Below are positions 1-7,065 of a stretch of 14,335 nt of DNA, piece after piece (the first letter of the stretch is position 1; every line of letters starts with the position of its first letter). The notes beneath the pieces were generated by a model that was not told the DNA's origin, made no database searches, and was given only the letters and a program-made list of their open reading frames with translations. This stretch comes from Gemmatimonadota bacterium (GTDB lineage: Bacteria > Gemmatimonadota > Gemmatimonadetes > Gemmatimonadales > GWC2-71-9): assembly GCA_022573095.1 (NCBI GenBank), contig JACZUR010000030.1, positions 1 through 14,335 on the forward strand, written 5' to 3'. The position numbers and the translations under genes are program-made.

Positions 1-111
1 TATGATCGGTCTCCGTTCCCGCAAATTCAATGGGGGTAGCCAGTGCTACGCCCGGCTTCTTGTCGGAAGCAACTTTGCCGCGTCTCTCGGTGTATCCCTC
101 TCGTCTGGCTT

Positions 112-127
112 CCCGCGTGAACGCGGG
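112..127. repeat. Perfect inverted repeat upstream of the FG-GAP gene
   Basis: Arms CCCGCGT (112-118) and ACGCGGG (121-127) flank a 2-nt centre and are followed by TATTATTAT. As RNA it would fold as CCCGC/GCGGG with a six-base loop. It lies 34 nt upstream of the ATG at 162. It could be an operator next to a TATTAT -10-like box, or the end of an upstream transcript. No convincing -35 box is visible, so the role is open. The rest of 1-161 shows no gene I can support; the reading frame that extends up to position 30 lacks a signal-peptide-like start there. Confidence 0.4.
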
Positions 128-161
128 TATTATTATCCGACTCCCCAGCCCGAGAAGAACG

Positions 162-2555
162 ATGAAAAAATCTAGCTTCGTCCTGATTCCCCTGTTGTTA
201 GCCTCGGCTCTACCAGCCGCCGCCCAGAGCTGGCGGTCCGGCGACGGCGATAACTACCGCAACGAAATCGGATTTGGCACTGCCGTCGCTGTGGGTGGTG
301 GAGAAGTTTTCATAAGCGAACCTCAGAATTTCTACAGTTCTGGCCTGGTGTACATCTATCGGGAGGTCGACGGAGAGTGGCGGGAGTCGGGGAGGATAAC
401 CGCGGACGAAGGGGAGGCCGCCGACGGATTTGGCAGCCAGATCGCGCTCGACGGCAACACGCTCCTGGTGAGCGCTGGTGGTAGCAAGGTGTATGTGTTC
501 GAGCGCTCCAGCCCCGCAGAGGAGTGGAACCAGGCCGCACTTCTGGAAGCCGAGGACGTTGCAGAGGGTGACGGTTTCGGTGTGAACGTGGCGGTTAGCG
601 GAGAATATGCGATCGTGGGAGCCCATTCTCAGGCTGAGTTCAATGGCGCCGCTTATGTGTTTCGTCGTGATTCGGATGGACGTTGGTCGGAAGTTCAGAA
701 AATCACACCTGCGGAGCCCGAAGAGGGTGAGAGGTTTGGGGTGCGCGTGGCTATCTCGGGCGGCAGGGCGATCGTGTCCGCCACGCGGCACGGAGATGGT
801 CAGGGCGCCGTCTATGGGTTTGGGCTCGATGAGGAGACTGGTGCATGGGAGGAATTGGGACTGCTGACCGTTGACGGGCTGGGAGAAAACGACAGGTTCG
901 GGTCGGCGATCGACCTCGAGGGGAACCGGGCACTGATCGGTACCTACCGCAACAATCACTTCGTCGGAGTGGCGCACTTGTTCACTTTCGACGACGAGTC
1001 CGGCGAGTGGAGCGATGCGCTGGAGATCAACGCCTTTGATCAAGAAAACTTTAGTCAGTTTGGTACTTCGGTAGCGCTGGCGGGAAGCGATATCTTGATC
1101 GGCGCTCCCGGCGCGTTCCAGTTTAACGGCGGGGCATACCTCGTCATTGGAAGCTCCGACGAGGGATGGTCGGGGGTTGAAAAAATCACTGCCGATGACT
1201 TGCTCAGGGGTGACCGTTTTGGGAGTAGTGTCGCCGCGTCCGACGATATCGCGGTAATCAGCATCGGGAACGACGACTACGGGGCGGGCTCCGCCGTGAT
1301 TTACCAGAGGAGCGATAGCGGATGGTGGCCGGCTGGCCGAATCATGAGCGAACTGGAGGTGATTAACTTCGCGGTTGAGGATGAGGTCGAGTGCAAGGAT
1401 GGCAGCGCAAGCGCCTTCGGGTGCAACGCGATCGATCTGGTTTCGGTTCTGCCGGTTCAGGACATGGGAGGTACTCGCGGAGTAAAGCTGAACGACATCT
1501 GGGGTTGGACCGACTCGACAACGGGACACGACTATGCCCTCGTAGGCAGAGTGGACGGTACTTCCTTCGTGGACATCACCGATCCGGTGCATCCCCGATA
1601 CCTCGGCGACCTCCCGATGACCGAGGGCACGCGTGGAAATTCGTGGCGCGACATCAAAGTGTACAGGAGCCATGCGTTCATTGTAGCCGACGGGGCGGGC
1701 GACCATGGGATGCAGGTATTCGATCTTACTCAGTTGCGTGATGTGAGCGGCGCCCCGGTAACCTTTACAGAGACCGCGCACTACGACCTGATAGGGAACA
1801 GCCACAACATCGTGATCAACGAGCAAACAGGATTTGCTTACGCGGTTGGAGTAAACGGGAGCGGGGAAACCTGCGGTGGCGGATTACACATGATCAATAT
1901 TCAGAATCCAATTAACCCGACCTTCGCCGGCTGTTTCGCGGATCCGGAAACCGGCCGTTCCGGCACCGGCTACAGCCACGACGCACAGTGTGTGGTCTAT
2001 CGGGGTCCCGACAGTGATTATGCCGGACGCGAGATCTGTTTTGCATCAAACGAAACTGCGTTGAGCATTGCAGACGTTACCGACAAAGACAACCCCGTTG
2101 CGATCTCGCGGGCTACCTATCCCAATGTGTCATACGCGCACCAGGGGTGGATTACGGAGGATCATCGTTACTTTCTTACGGACGATGAAGGTGATGAGAT
2201 TGCAGGTTTGGTGGAAAACACACGCACACTCGTGTGGGATATTACCGATCTCGACGACCCTGTACTGGCCACCGAGTACTTCGCATCGATCAGTTCAACC
2301 GATCACAACCTCTACATAAATGGCGATCGTGTCTATCAGTCGAATAACACGGGTGGCCTGAGAGTCCTGGACATAAGCGATCCGACAAACCCTGTGGAGG
2401 TCGGATACTTCGACACATTCCCGTCGGGCGACGACGGTCCGGGCTACCACGGCACATGGAGCAACTATCCGTTCTTTGAGAGCGGCCTGATCATCGCGAC
2501 CGGGCGGAGAGAGGGGTTGTTTATTCTCAGAGAGCAGAGGGAGTTGACGCCCTAG
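162..2555 (+). CDS. Secreted FG-GAP / choice-of-anchor B family double-propeller protein
   Basis: A 797-residue exported protein. The frame is open from position 30, but the ATG at 162 is chosen because it begins a clean signal peptide (KK, then a hydrophobic stretch, then ALPAAAQS at about residues 16-23). Residues about 37-420 contain seven FG-GAP-like repeats, each starting FGxxVAl (FGTAVAV, FGSQIAL, FGVNVAV, FGVRVAI, FGSAIDL, FGTSVAL, FGSSVAA), enough for one seven-bladed integrin-like propeller. Residues about 430-795 resemble choice-of-anchor B proteins with LVIVD-type blades (VDITDPVHPRYLGDL, WDITDLDDPVLATEYF, LDISDPTNPVEVGYF) and the conserved HN/HD/HQ motifs around NSHNIVIN, YSHDAQ and AHQGW. 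The family is extracellular, with a variable C-terminal anchor. Here the protein stops right after the last blade (GLFILREQRELTP) with no LPXTG, PEP-CTERM or other sorting tail that I recognise. Role unknown; adhesion or surface ligand binding is a guess. Confidence 0.88.
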   Translation: MKKSSFVLIPLLLASALPAAAQSWRSGDGDNYRNEIGFGTAVAVGGGEVFISEPQNFYSSGLVYIYREVDGEWRESGRITADEGEAADGFGSQIALDGNTLLVSAGGSKVYVFERSSPAEEWNQAALLEAEDVAEGDGFGVNVAVSGEYAIVGAHSQAEFNGAAYVFRRDSDGRWSEVQKITPAEPEEGERFGVRVAISGGRAIVSATRHGDGQGAVYGFGLDEETGAWEELGLLTVDGLGENDRFGSAIDLEGNRALIGTYRNNHFVGVAHLFTFDDESGEWSDALEINAFDQENFSQFGTSVALAGSDILIGAPGAFQFNGGAYLVIGSSDEGWSGVEKITADDLLRGDRFGSSVAASDDIAVISIGNDDYGAGSAVIYQRSDSGWWPAGRIMSELEVINFAVEDEVECKDGSASAFGCNAIDLVSVLPVQDMGGTRGVKLNDIWGWTDSTTGHDYALVGRVDGTSFVDITDPVHPRYLGDLPMTEGTRGNSWRDIKVYRSHAFIVADGAGDHGMQVFDLTQLRDVSGAPVTFTETAHYDLIGNSHNIVINEQTGFAYAVGVNGSGETCGGGLHMINIQNPINPTFAGCFADPETGRSGTGYSHDAQCVVYRGPDSDYAGREICFASNETALSIADVTDKDNPVAISRATYPNVSYAHQGWITEDHRYFLTDDEGDEIAGLVENTRTLVWDITDLDDPVLATEYFASISSTDHNLYINGDRVYQSNNTGGLRVLDISDPTNPVEVGYFDTFPSGDDGPGYHGTWSNYPFFESGLIIATGRREGLFILREQRELTP

Positions 2556-2587
2556 AGCCCCCCAGCCCCCCGCAGCGGGCGCAAAAT

Positions 2588-2628
2588 AAAACACCGCGCA
2601 ACCCTCGACGGGGTCCGCGCGGTGTTTT
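2588..2628. terminator. Bidirectional intrinsic terminator between convergent genes
   Basis: A perfect 12-bp stem, AAAACACCGCGC (2588-2599) with GCGCGGTGTTTT (2617-2628), encloses a 17-nt loop that itself holds ACCC/GGGT (2601-2604 with 2611-2614). The GC core is flanked by A on the left and T on the right, so it gives a GC stem plus U-tract on either strand. It lies between the stop of the plus-strand FG-GAP gene (2555) and the stop of the minus-strand DUF5916 gene (2647), so it can end both transcripts. Confidence 0.92.
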
Positions 2629-2646
2629 CTTGCTTGCCTGAAGTTC

Positions 2647-4854
2647 TTACCTAATAAACGTATGTACGTACTTCACGACCAGCGTGCGGTTGAGCGATAG
2701 CGGGTCGCGCACGGTGCCGCCGTTCAGAAACTCGCGATTCGTATCCAAGATGTCGTTGTACACGAAGTAAACGTCCTGACCTTCTTTGAATTGATAGCGC
2801 AATCGCAGGTTGGCAACTAACGCATCCGCCGTGGATGAAAACTGCACAAAGGCGCTCCCGCTAAGGTGCGCATCGGCTTGCCCCTCGGCACGTAGGCGCA
2901 CCAGGTGGGAGATGAATTCTTGCGCTCGTTGCGAGAACTCAATCTTCGTGTACTGATAATTCGCTGACAGGCGTAGTTGATTCGAAGCGATCCACGTTGG
3001 GCTTGCGCCGAAGCCAAACTGCGTGCCGTCAAAGAATTCGCCGAAGTTTGCATTGCCGAAGATGCGAAGCGGATGTCCCGGAGCGGACCCGAAGAACACG
3101 AACCCACTGGTGAATCTATGGCTGCCGGCTGGCACCGCAGCGTCGGCGGACAAGCTGAATCCCTGCCGCAAGTCTTCGAAGTTGTACGAAGCCCCGAAGC
3201 CAATGTTTGCCCCCGATTTGAAGTTGAAATTCGTGCTGTTGTTTACGTTGGCTGTTACCACCGTGTGGTCTCCGTTACGATAGAATATCGTTCCGAAGAA
3301 CAATGGAGTTATCGATCGAAACGCAGTCTTTTCGCCGGGAAAGTATCCGTAAGAGGTAAAGAGCTCATAGCGCATGAAATCGGTTCGCTGTATGAAGCCG
3401 AGTCCCGGGTTGAAGCTGGCGCCTGAGCGTGTGATCCAGGTTCCGTAACCGAAGCCTCGGTTGGCGCGCCGTTGCCACACGAACCTTAACCGTGCCGAGT
3501 TGATGCCGTCGTAGTCGATATCGCTGTCTATACTCTGTGCTGCCTGGAACTCCATGTAGTCGTTTCCAAACACGCGGATGGTGCCGTCTATCGCATAGAC
3601 GATGTTGTGGTCGCCGTTATCGCCGAGTCGCGTGGTGACCATGGTTCCAACGTAAGAGGCATCGTTGAACGCGCGGCGGCGGAAACGGAAAACTCCGTTG
3701 TTCTCCGACGGGAACGCGCCATCGGATGCCGTCTGAAGGTTGATCACACCGATATCCCAGTCTCCAGCCCGGCCCTGTAGTCGCACACCACCCAGAATTC
3801 GCACGGGAGTACCGTCATCTCGGAGACCGATCCGCCTACTATGGAATACGCGGGCGAAATCGTTGAGGCTGATATTGAATATTCCTGATCGCTCAAGGAA
3901 AAACTGGCGTCGTTCCGGGAAGAAGAGTGAGAACCGAGTGAGGTTCACCTGTTGGTTGTCCGCCTCCACCTGTGCGAAGTCGGTGTTTACCGTGAGATCG
4001 AGTGTCAGATTGGAGGTGAGGCCGTATTTTACGTCGAGGCCTGCCTCGATTTCTTCTTCCGTGCCTCTAACGAAATCGGTGTTCGTCGAGTTTAGCTGGG
4101 GTGTCGTTGTACCACCTAGCAGCGCGTAGGGGGTTATATAAATCGGATTCTGCCTTGTGACGTTGGAAAACGTTACGTCCTGATATTTTGAGGGCCGCTC
4201 AAGTCCTGCGTTCCATTCGGTGCGTGTCTCTGGGTAGCTGACCGTCTCGTTCATCTTGGTAATCCGCCGGTAGACCTTCAGTCCCATAGTCACACTGCCG
4301 TCACTGTCCTGGAACCTCAGGCTCGAGAAGGGAATCCGCATCTCGGCGAACCATCCTTCCTCCGTTTGCTGTACCGCAGCGTCCCAAAAAGTATTCCAGC
4401 TCGAAATGATGCCCCCGCCGAAGAATCCCTGACCATCACCTCCTATTGTGGCGTCAAATCGAACCCCCGCAGGAGTGGTAGCGAAGATCACGCCGTTTTC
4501 GTTGTCGTTGAAGGTGTCGAGCAGGAGGAACAACGCATCGTCGTTGCTGATTCTGTCGCGCTGGAGAGAACTTACCTGCCGGGAGTCCGGGCCGTCGTCC
4601 CACATACGTCCGGATACGTAGAGGTAAATATCATCATAGGCTATGCGAATCTCCGTGCGGTATGTAGGTGTTCCTCGGAAGGTGGGTTCGTACATCGTCA
4701 TGGACAGCGGGGCGATTGCTTGCCACGCTGCTTCGTCACTCATCCCGTCGAAGTCGATAGGACCGCTCAGGCGTTGTACGTCAATGGGGTCCTGCGCGGA
4801 CAAAGTCGTCGCTGCAACAACCGTAAGTATTATTGCAGATACTATCGATCTCAT
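2647..4854 (-). CDS. CBM9-like / DUF5916 outer-membrane protein
   Basis: A 735-residue protein. A signal peptide (MRSIVSAIILTVVAATTLSAQ) leads into a CBM9-like/DOMON-type beta-sandwich (about residues 25-230: DGMSDEAAW, IRIAYDDIYLYVSGRMWD, WFAEMRIPFSSLRF). A DUF5916 region follows with the hallmark NTDFAQVEADNQQVNLTRF and LFFPERRQFFLE, and the rest is alternating beta-strand sequence as in outer-membrane barrels. Members are common and multiplied in Gemmatimonadota and Acidobacteriota; most have no known function, though a carbohydrate-related surface role is often assumed. Start choice: a GTG at 4863 would lie inside GAGGTG, which makes a good Shine-Dalgarno site six bases before the ATG at 4854, so the ATG is preferred. 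The GTG start would add only three residues. It faces the FG-GAP gene and lies 108 nt downstream of the selenoprotein operon on the same strand. Confidence 0.9.
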   Translation of the reverse strand: MRSIVSAIILTVVAATTLSAQDPIDVQRLSGPIDFDGMSDEAAWQAIAPLSMTMYEPTFRGTPTYRTEIRIAYDDIYLYVSGRMWDDGPDSRQVSSLQRDRISNDDALFLLLDTFNDNENGVIFATTPAGVRFDATIGGDGQGFFGGGIISSWNTFWDAAVQQTEEGWFAEMRIPFSSLRFQDSDGSVTMGLKVYRRITKMNETVSYPETRTEWNAGLERPSKYQDVTFSNVTRQNPIYITPYALLGGTTTPQLNSTNTDFVRGTEEEIEAGLDVKYGLTSNLTLDLTVNTDFAQVEADNQQVNLTRFSLFFPERRQFFLERSGIFNISLNDFARVFHSRRIGLRDDGTPVRILGGVRLQGRAGDWDIGVINLQTASDGAFPSENNGVFRFRRRAFNDASYVGTMVTTRLGDNGDHNIVYAIDGTIRVFGNDYMEFQAAQSIDSDIDYDGINSARLRFVWQRRANRGFGYGTWITRSGASFNPGLGFIQRTDFMRYELFTSYGYFPGEKTAFRSITPLFFGTIFYRNGDHTVVTANVNNSTNFNFKSGANIGFGASYNFEDLRQGFSLSADAAVPAGSHRFTSGFVFFGSAPGHPLRIFGNANFGEFFDGTQFGFGASPTWIASNQLRLSANYQYTKIEFSQRAQEFISHLVRLRAEGQADAHLSGSAFVQFSSTADALVANLRLRYQFKEGQDVYFVYNDILDTNREFLNGGTVRDPLSLNRTLVVKYVHTFIR

Positions 4855-4860
4855 CCTTTT

Positions 4861-4866
4861 CACCTC
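4861..4866 (-). promoter_or_regulatory. Ribosome binding site deciding the DUF5916 start
   Basis: GAGGTG on the minus strand sits six bases before the ATG at 4854. The GTG inside it (4863-4861) is also in frame, so automated callers may pick that codon as the start. Confidence 0.6.
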
Positions 4867-4962
4867 GGTGTGACTGATTTCTGGGCTGCTGCTAGCAACC
4901 GATTGGCGCTGGTTGCCACCCTGGAGTAATGATACTCAAAACTACGCCTACTGATCCACTGG

Positions 4963-5676
4963 CTACACCATTGGACTGATCGGAGGGGTGAAAGGTGGCT
5001 GGGAGGGGATGAAGTGCTGCGACGCACGCTGGTTTTGGATCGAAGATTCTCCGTTCTGAATGCGCCCGAGAATCTGCAAGATCCGATCCCGGAACCGTGT
5101 TACATCCCACTGGGGATATGGCCGCCTGTACTCGCGGGCATGTGCGTCCTCGAGGTAGACTGCGCGCGGAGGTTCATTCCCGTCCCAGGTTTGTCCCGGT
5201 TCATAGATCATGAAGATGCCGGCACAGGGGCCGGTAAGGCTGAGCTGTTCGGTATACGCATCCGCCACGGCGGAAGCACCGTCCCAATACTGGGTTGCTC
5301 TCGTATCCGTAACGAGATGGGTCACCCTATCCACATGTCTTTTGCGCGCGCCGTTGCGTGGCACCCACACTACATAAGCGACGAGGTTGGGATCGTCGAT
5401 CTCTGCCAGTATCTCTCTTTGCGTTTCGGAGGCCCCCCGAAGACAGCCTCCTCACGTAGGCGCCACGAGCATGAGAATACGCGTCTTGTCGACATCGGCG
5501 TTGAATGTGGATCTAAAGGGCTCGCTCTCAGAGTCGAGAGTTATGTAGCCTGCACTTTCCACAGACGCAGCGTCTGCAGTTAGGGTTGAACTCTCTAACT
5601 CAGAACTCTCGTCACTACGAGCGACGTATCCCAGAACCGCCGCCCCAAGGGCGATCGGAACGAACAAGTATTTCAT
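4963..5676 (-). CDS. Candidate selenoprotein: exported thioredoxin-like UxxC protein (in-frame TGA read as Sec)
   Basis: A single open frame from ATG 5676 to TAG 4963 with one internal TGA at 5454-5452. Read as Sec, it gives 237 residues. Residues 1-18 are a hydrophobic signal or anchor segment, and 21-58 an acidic Ser-rich linker. From about 63 a thioredoxin-like fold starts: strand TRILMLVAPT, then Sec75-Gly-Gly-Cys78 at the head of a helix (LRGASETQREILAEI), strand LVAYVVWVP, helix around YWDGASAVADAY, strand GIFMIYEPG and strand PPRAVYLED. Sec75 occupies the attacking position of a CxxC-type redox site. The next downstream start would be a GTG at 5370, which would discard the active site, so two separate genes are unlikely. 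A hairpin follows the TGA (separate entry). The gene lies 22 nt after the MerT-like gene in the same operon. Role inferred: thiol/selenol exchange or metal binding in the periplasm. The C-terminal 30 residues are Pro/Gln-rich and unremarkable. The alternative is a nonsense mutation or base error in a CxxC protein; selB, selC and selA are not in this window to settle it. Confidence 0.75.
5422..5445 (-). promoter_or_regulatory. bSECIS-like hairpin just after the in-frame UGA
   Basis: Counting bases after the UGA, nt 11-17 (UUCGGGG) pair with nt 21-27 (CUCCGAA), with one G-U pair and a GGC loop at nt 18-20. The stem extends by U9-A28, G8-C29 and U7-G30 around a single bulged C10. The loop is 17 nt from the UGA and starts with G. 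This agrees with what I recall of bacterial SECIS rules: apical loop about 16-37 nt downstream, with a G in the first two loop positions. A competing fold pairs GGAGGC (5451-5446) with GCCTCC (5433-5428) around a C(UUCG)G tetraloop. Confidence 0.6.
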
Positions 5677-5698
5677 AGAACCACCGATCTGTTTGTGT

Positions 5699-6043
5699 TC
5701 ATAACCAGTATCTTTTCGCCACGAACTGAAGAATAAACGAAATCATCCAGATCGAAGCCGATGTCCATAGCGTGATCCGCCCAATTCGGCGGGAGCGCAA
5801 CGAACAACTCTTTCCCCGAAATCTTGCGCCGTATTGACTCCAAAATCCGATGGCTAGAAAGACCAGCGCCGTGCCGAGCAGGTACCAGCGATACGGCTGT
5901 AAGCCTGCGGCCCAGATTGCGCCTTGCACACCTAACAGTGTTAGAGCGAGCGGGCCAATACAGCAGATACTGGCGGCGCCACCGGTAAGGGCCGCTGTGG
6001 CGCTGCCGAATAGTGAGCCTGCTGATATGATCCCTGGTTTCAT
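5699..6043 (-). CDS. MerT-like mercuric/heavy-metal transport membrane protein
   Basis: A 114-residue membrane protein, close to the roughly 116 of classical MerT. It has three predicted membrane segments: about residues 8-46, 51-68 and 90-109. The first carries the vicinal pair Cys27-Cys28 in ASICCIGPLALTLLG. MerT uses such a pair to take Hg(II) from MerP or directly from the periplasm. PYRWYLLGTALVFLAIGF matches the MerT second helix, which starts after a PYR motif. The cytoplasmic loop keeps one cysteine (Cys80, RGKSC) where MerT usually has a pair, so cytoplasmic hand-off may be altered. The gene starts 30 nt after the prefix-MerT fusion gene and ends 22 nt before the selenoprotein. No strong Shine-Dalgarno is visible, so it may depend on coupling. 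The TGA stop is a real end: it has no UxxC-like context and the downstream frame looks non-coding. Confidence 0.72.
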   Translation of the reverse strand: MKPGIISAGSLFGSATAALTGGAASICCIGPLALTLLGVQGAIWAAGLQPYRWYLLGTALVFLAIGFWSQYGARFRGKSCSLRSRRIGRITLWTSASIWMISFILQFVAKRYWL

Positions 6044-6073
6044 GAACTGGACGCTGTGCGTTCGTGTAGTCGG

Positions 6074-6667
6074 TTAGTGGTGCAGCAGTTTGGTGAGATC
6101 CGGAGCGTAGAATGCAAACATCCAGGCCAGGGTCGCGACCCACACCGCCATTCGTCCGAACCGCCGGCTGCCGAGTTTCGTGTCGGCCGTAAGAGATCCC
6201 GCCGAAGCATGAGCTGCGATAAACGCGATCGCTAACATCACGAACGAGATAACGAGCAATTGGGGCCGATAGGACCATACCACTGCGGCCGCACCAACGG
6301 TTGCGACTCCAAAGAACGCAGCCAGGTGCGAAACGCACAGACAGGCACTGCCCACCGTCATTGCCACGGTGCCGCCGCCTGCTGCGGCAGTGACCCCCAC
6401 TTTCCGGTGGGCGCGTGCCAGCGCCGCCGCCCGCAGCGGGAGCGCATTGCAAAACACGTCCACGGCGGTGCGGGACCAGAACGCGACTCTTCCCGATCCG
6501 CCGCCCCCCCTTCCCCCCCATCCCCCCAGCGCGTCCGCGTACCGGTGCGCAAAGAGATCTACCATCTCCGCGCCGTAATGGCGGCGGAACGACGCGGGGT
6601 AAAGTCGAAGCAACAGACGGTAGAACCGCTCTCCGACCGATGCCGAGTCCGCTGTCGGGGTGTCCAT
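6074..6667 (-). CDS. Permease-prefix domain fused to a MerT-like membrane domain
   Basis: A 197-residue protein. Residues 12-48 (ERFYRLLLRLYPASFRRHYG, AEMVDLFAHRYADA) match the soluble prefix domain usually found at the N-terminus of ADOP-type permeases next to PadR genes. A glycine-rich linker follows (GGWGGRGGGGSG, 48-59). Residues about 90-190 hold three membrane segments like MerT: Cys109-Leu-Cys111 and His114 in the first helix, the YRPQLLVISFVMLAIAFI segment as the second, and MAVWVATLAWMFAFYAP as the third. It lacks cysteines in the cytoplasmic loop. The ATG overlaps the PadR stop in TGATG, indicating translational coupling. I infer a membrane protein that senses or moves a thiophilic metal and whose soluble head talks to the PadR regulator. 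Other members of the MerC/MerT/MerF fold are possible. Confidence 0.65.
   Translation of the reverse strand: MDTPTADSASVGERFYRLLLRLYPASFRRHYGAEMVDLFAHRYADALGGWGGRGGGGSGRVAFWSRTAVDVFCNALPLRAAALARAHRKVGVTAAAGGGTVAMTVGSACLCVSHLAAFFGVATVGAAAVVWSYRPQLLVISFVMLAIAFIAAHASAGSLTADTKLGSRRFGRMAVWVATLAWMFAFYAPDLTKLLHH
6492..6527 (-). repeat. G-tract cluster in the linker of the fusion gene
   Basis: On the coding (minus) strand, G6-AT-G7-AA-G7 followed by CGGCGGATC and GGG encodes the Gly-rich linker. Four G-runs could form a quadruplex in the mRNA or non-template DNA. The G7 runs are also slippage-prone and lie exactly at the joint of the two domains. Confidence 0.6.
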
Positions 6668-7032
6668 CAGGTTCCCTCGGGGATGAGACGGCTGGAGCGT
6701 GCGGCTCTCACCTGGCTGGCGAGGCGGCGTGCGTTCTCTGCGGCGACTGCTTTACCGGCCGATGTCAGCCGATAGAATCTGCGCTTCCTGTTGTCGGGAG
6801 GCGTTCGCTGGGATCCGGCCACTTCTTCGATCAGCCCATCGTTTACCATTCGACCGATGGCCCGGTACAGCGTGCCTGGATGGAGCGACACCCGGCCTTC
6901 GGTGCGTTGCTCGACCTGCTGCATGATCGCGTAGCCGTGCCGCTCGCCCTCCATAAGCGCTAGGGCGACCTCGAAGGCCACATCTGTAAGCGGCAGAAAG
7001 GGTTCGACATCGAATCCCTTGCGTCTCGCCAT
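6667..7032 (-). CDS. PadR family transcriptional regulator
   Basis: A 121-residue winged-helix regulator. The PadR signature is clear: LPLTDVAFEVALALMEGERHGYAI (helices 1-2, residues about 13-36), the recognition region LHPGTLYRAIGRMVNDGLIEE (50-70), then wing and strand RRFYRLTSAGK (84-94). A short C-terminal helix ends the protein, as in the short-type PadR that dimerises through this helix. The ATG at 7032 is chosen over a start 20 codons upstream because GAGGTGAG (7043-7036) lies right before it. Its stop overlaps the start of the prefix-MerT fusion. PadR genes commonly sit beside ADOP permeases and repress them and themselves; here it is divergent from the permease and heads the MerT/selenoprotein operon, so it probably controls both. 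Confidence 0.88.
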   Translation of the reverse strand: MARRKGFDVEPFLPLTDVAFEVALALMEGERHGYAIMQQVEQRTEGRVSLHPGTLYRAIGRMVNDGLIEEVAGSQRTPPDNRKRRFYRLTSAGKAVAAENARRLASQVRAARSSRLIPEGT

Positions 7033-7035
7033 CAA

Positions 7036-7043
7036 CTCACCTC
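7036..7043 (-). promoter_or_regulatory. Ribosome binding site of padR-like gene
   Basis: GAGGTGAG on the minus strand, three bases before the ATG at 7032 (five from the AGGTG core). This decides the start against the longer frame beginning at 7092. Confidence 0.65.
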
Positions 7044-7065
7044 GTTTCTCTGGTCGTACGGGCCC

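Noticed and set aside
210..1826. Long (538-codon) minus-strand open frame antisense to the FG-GAP gene
   Set aside because: Its product has no recognisable domain or repeats, while the plus strand gives a signal peptide and clear propeller repeats. It is a GC-driven mirror frame.
4895..4916. GCAACC/GGTTGC inverted repeat between the selenoprotein operon and the DUF5916 gene as a terminator
   Set aside because: Only six pairs with a ten-base loop and no T-run on the transcribed side.
5452..5454. The in-frame TGA as a plain stop with two separate small genes
   Set aside because: The downstream piece would begin at a GTG in mid-strand, with no ribosome site and no active-site motif. The frame stays coding between the TGA and that GTG. 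Kept only as the alternative of a mutated single gene.
5699..5701. TGA ending the MerT-like gene as another selenocysteine codon
   Set aside because: The frame after it has no coding character and a new gene with its own ATG starts 22 nt later.
5673..6521. Minus-strand 282-codon frame spanning the MerT-like genes
   Set aside because: Arg/Gly-rich out-of-frame product with no domain. The two MerT-like frames beneath it show proper membrane segments and cysteine motifs.
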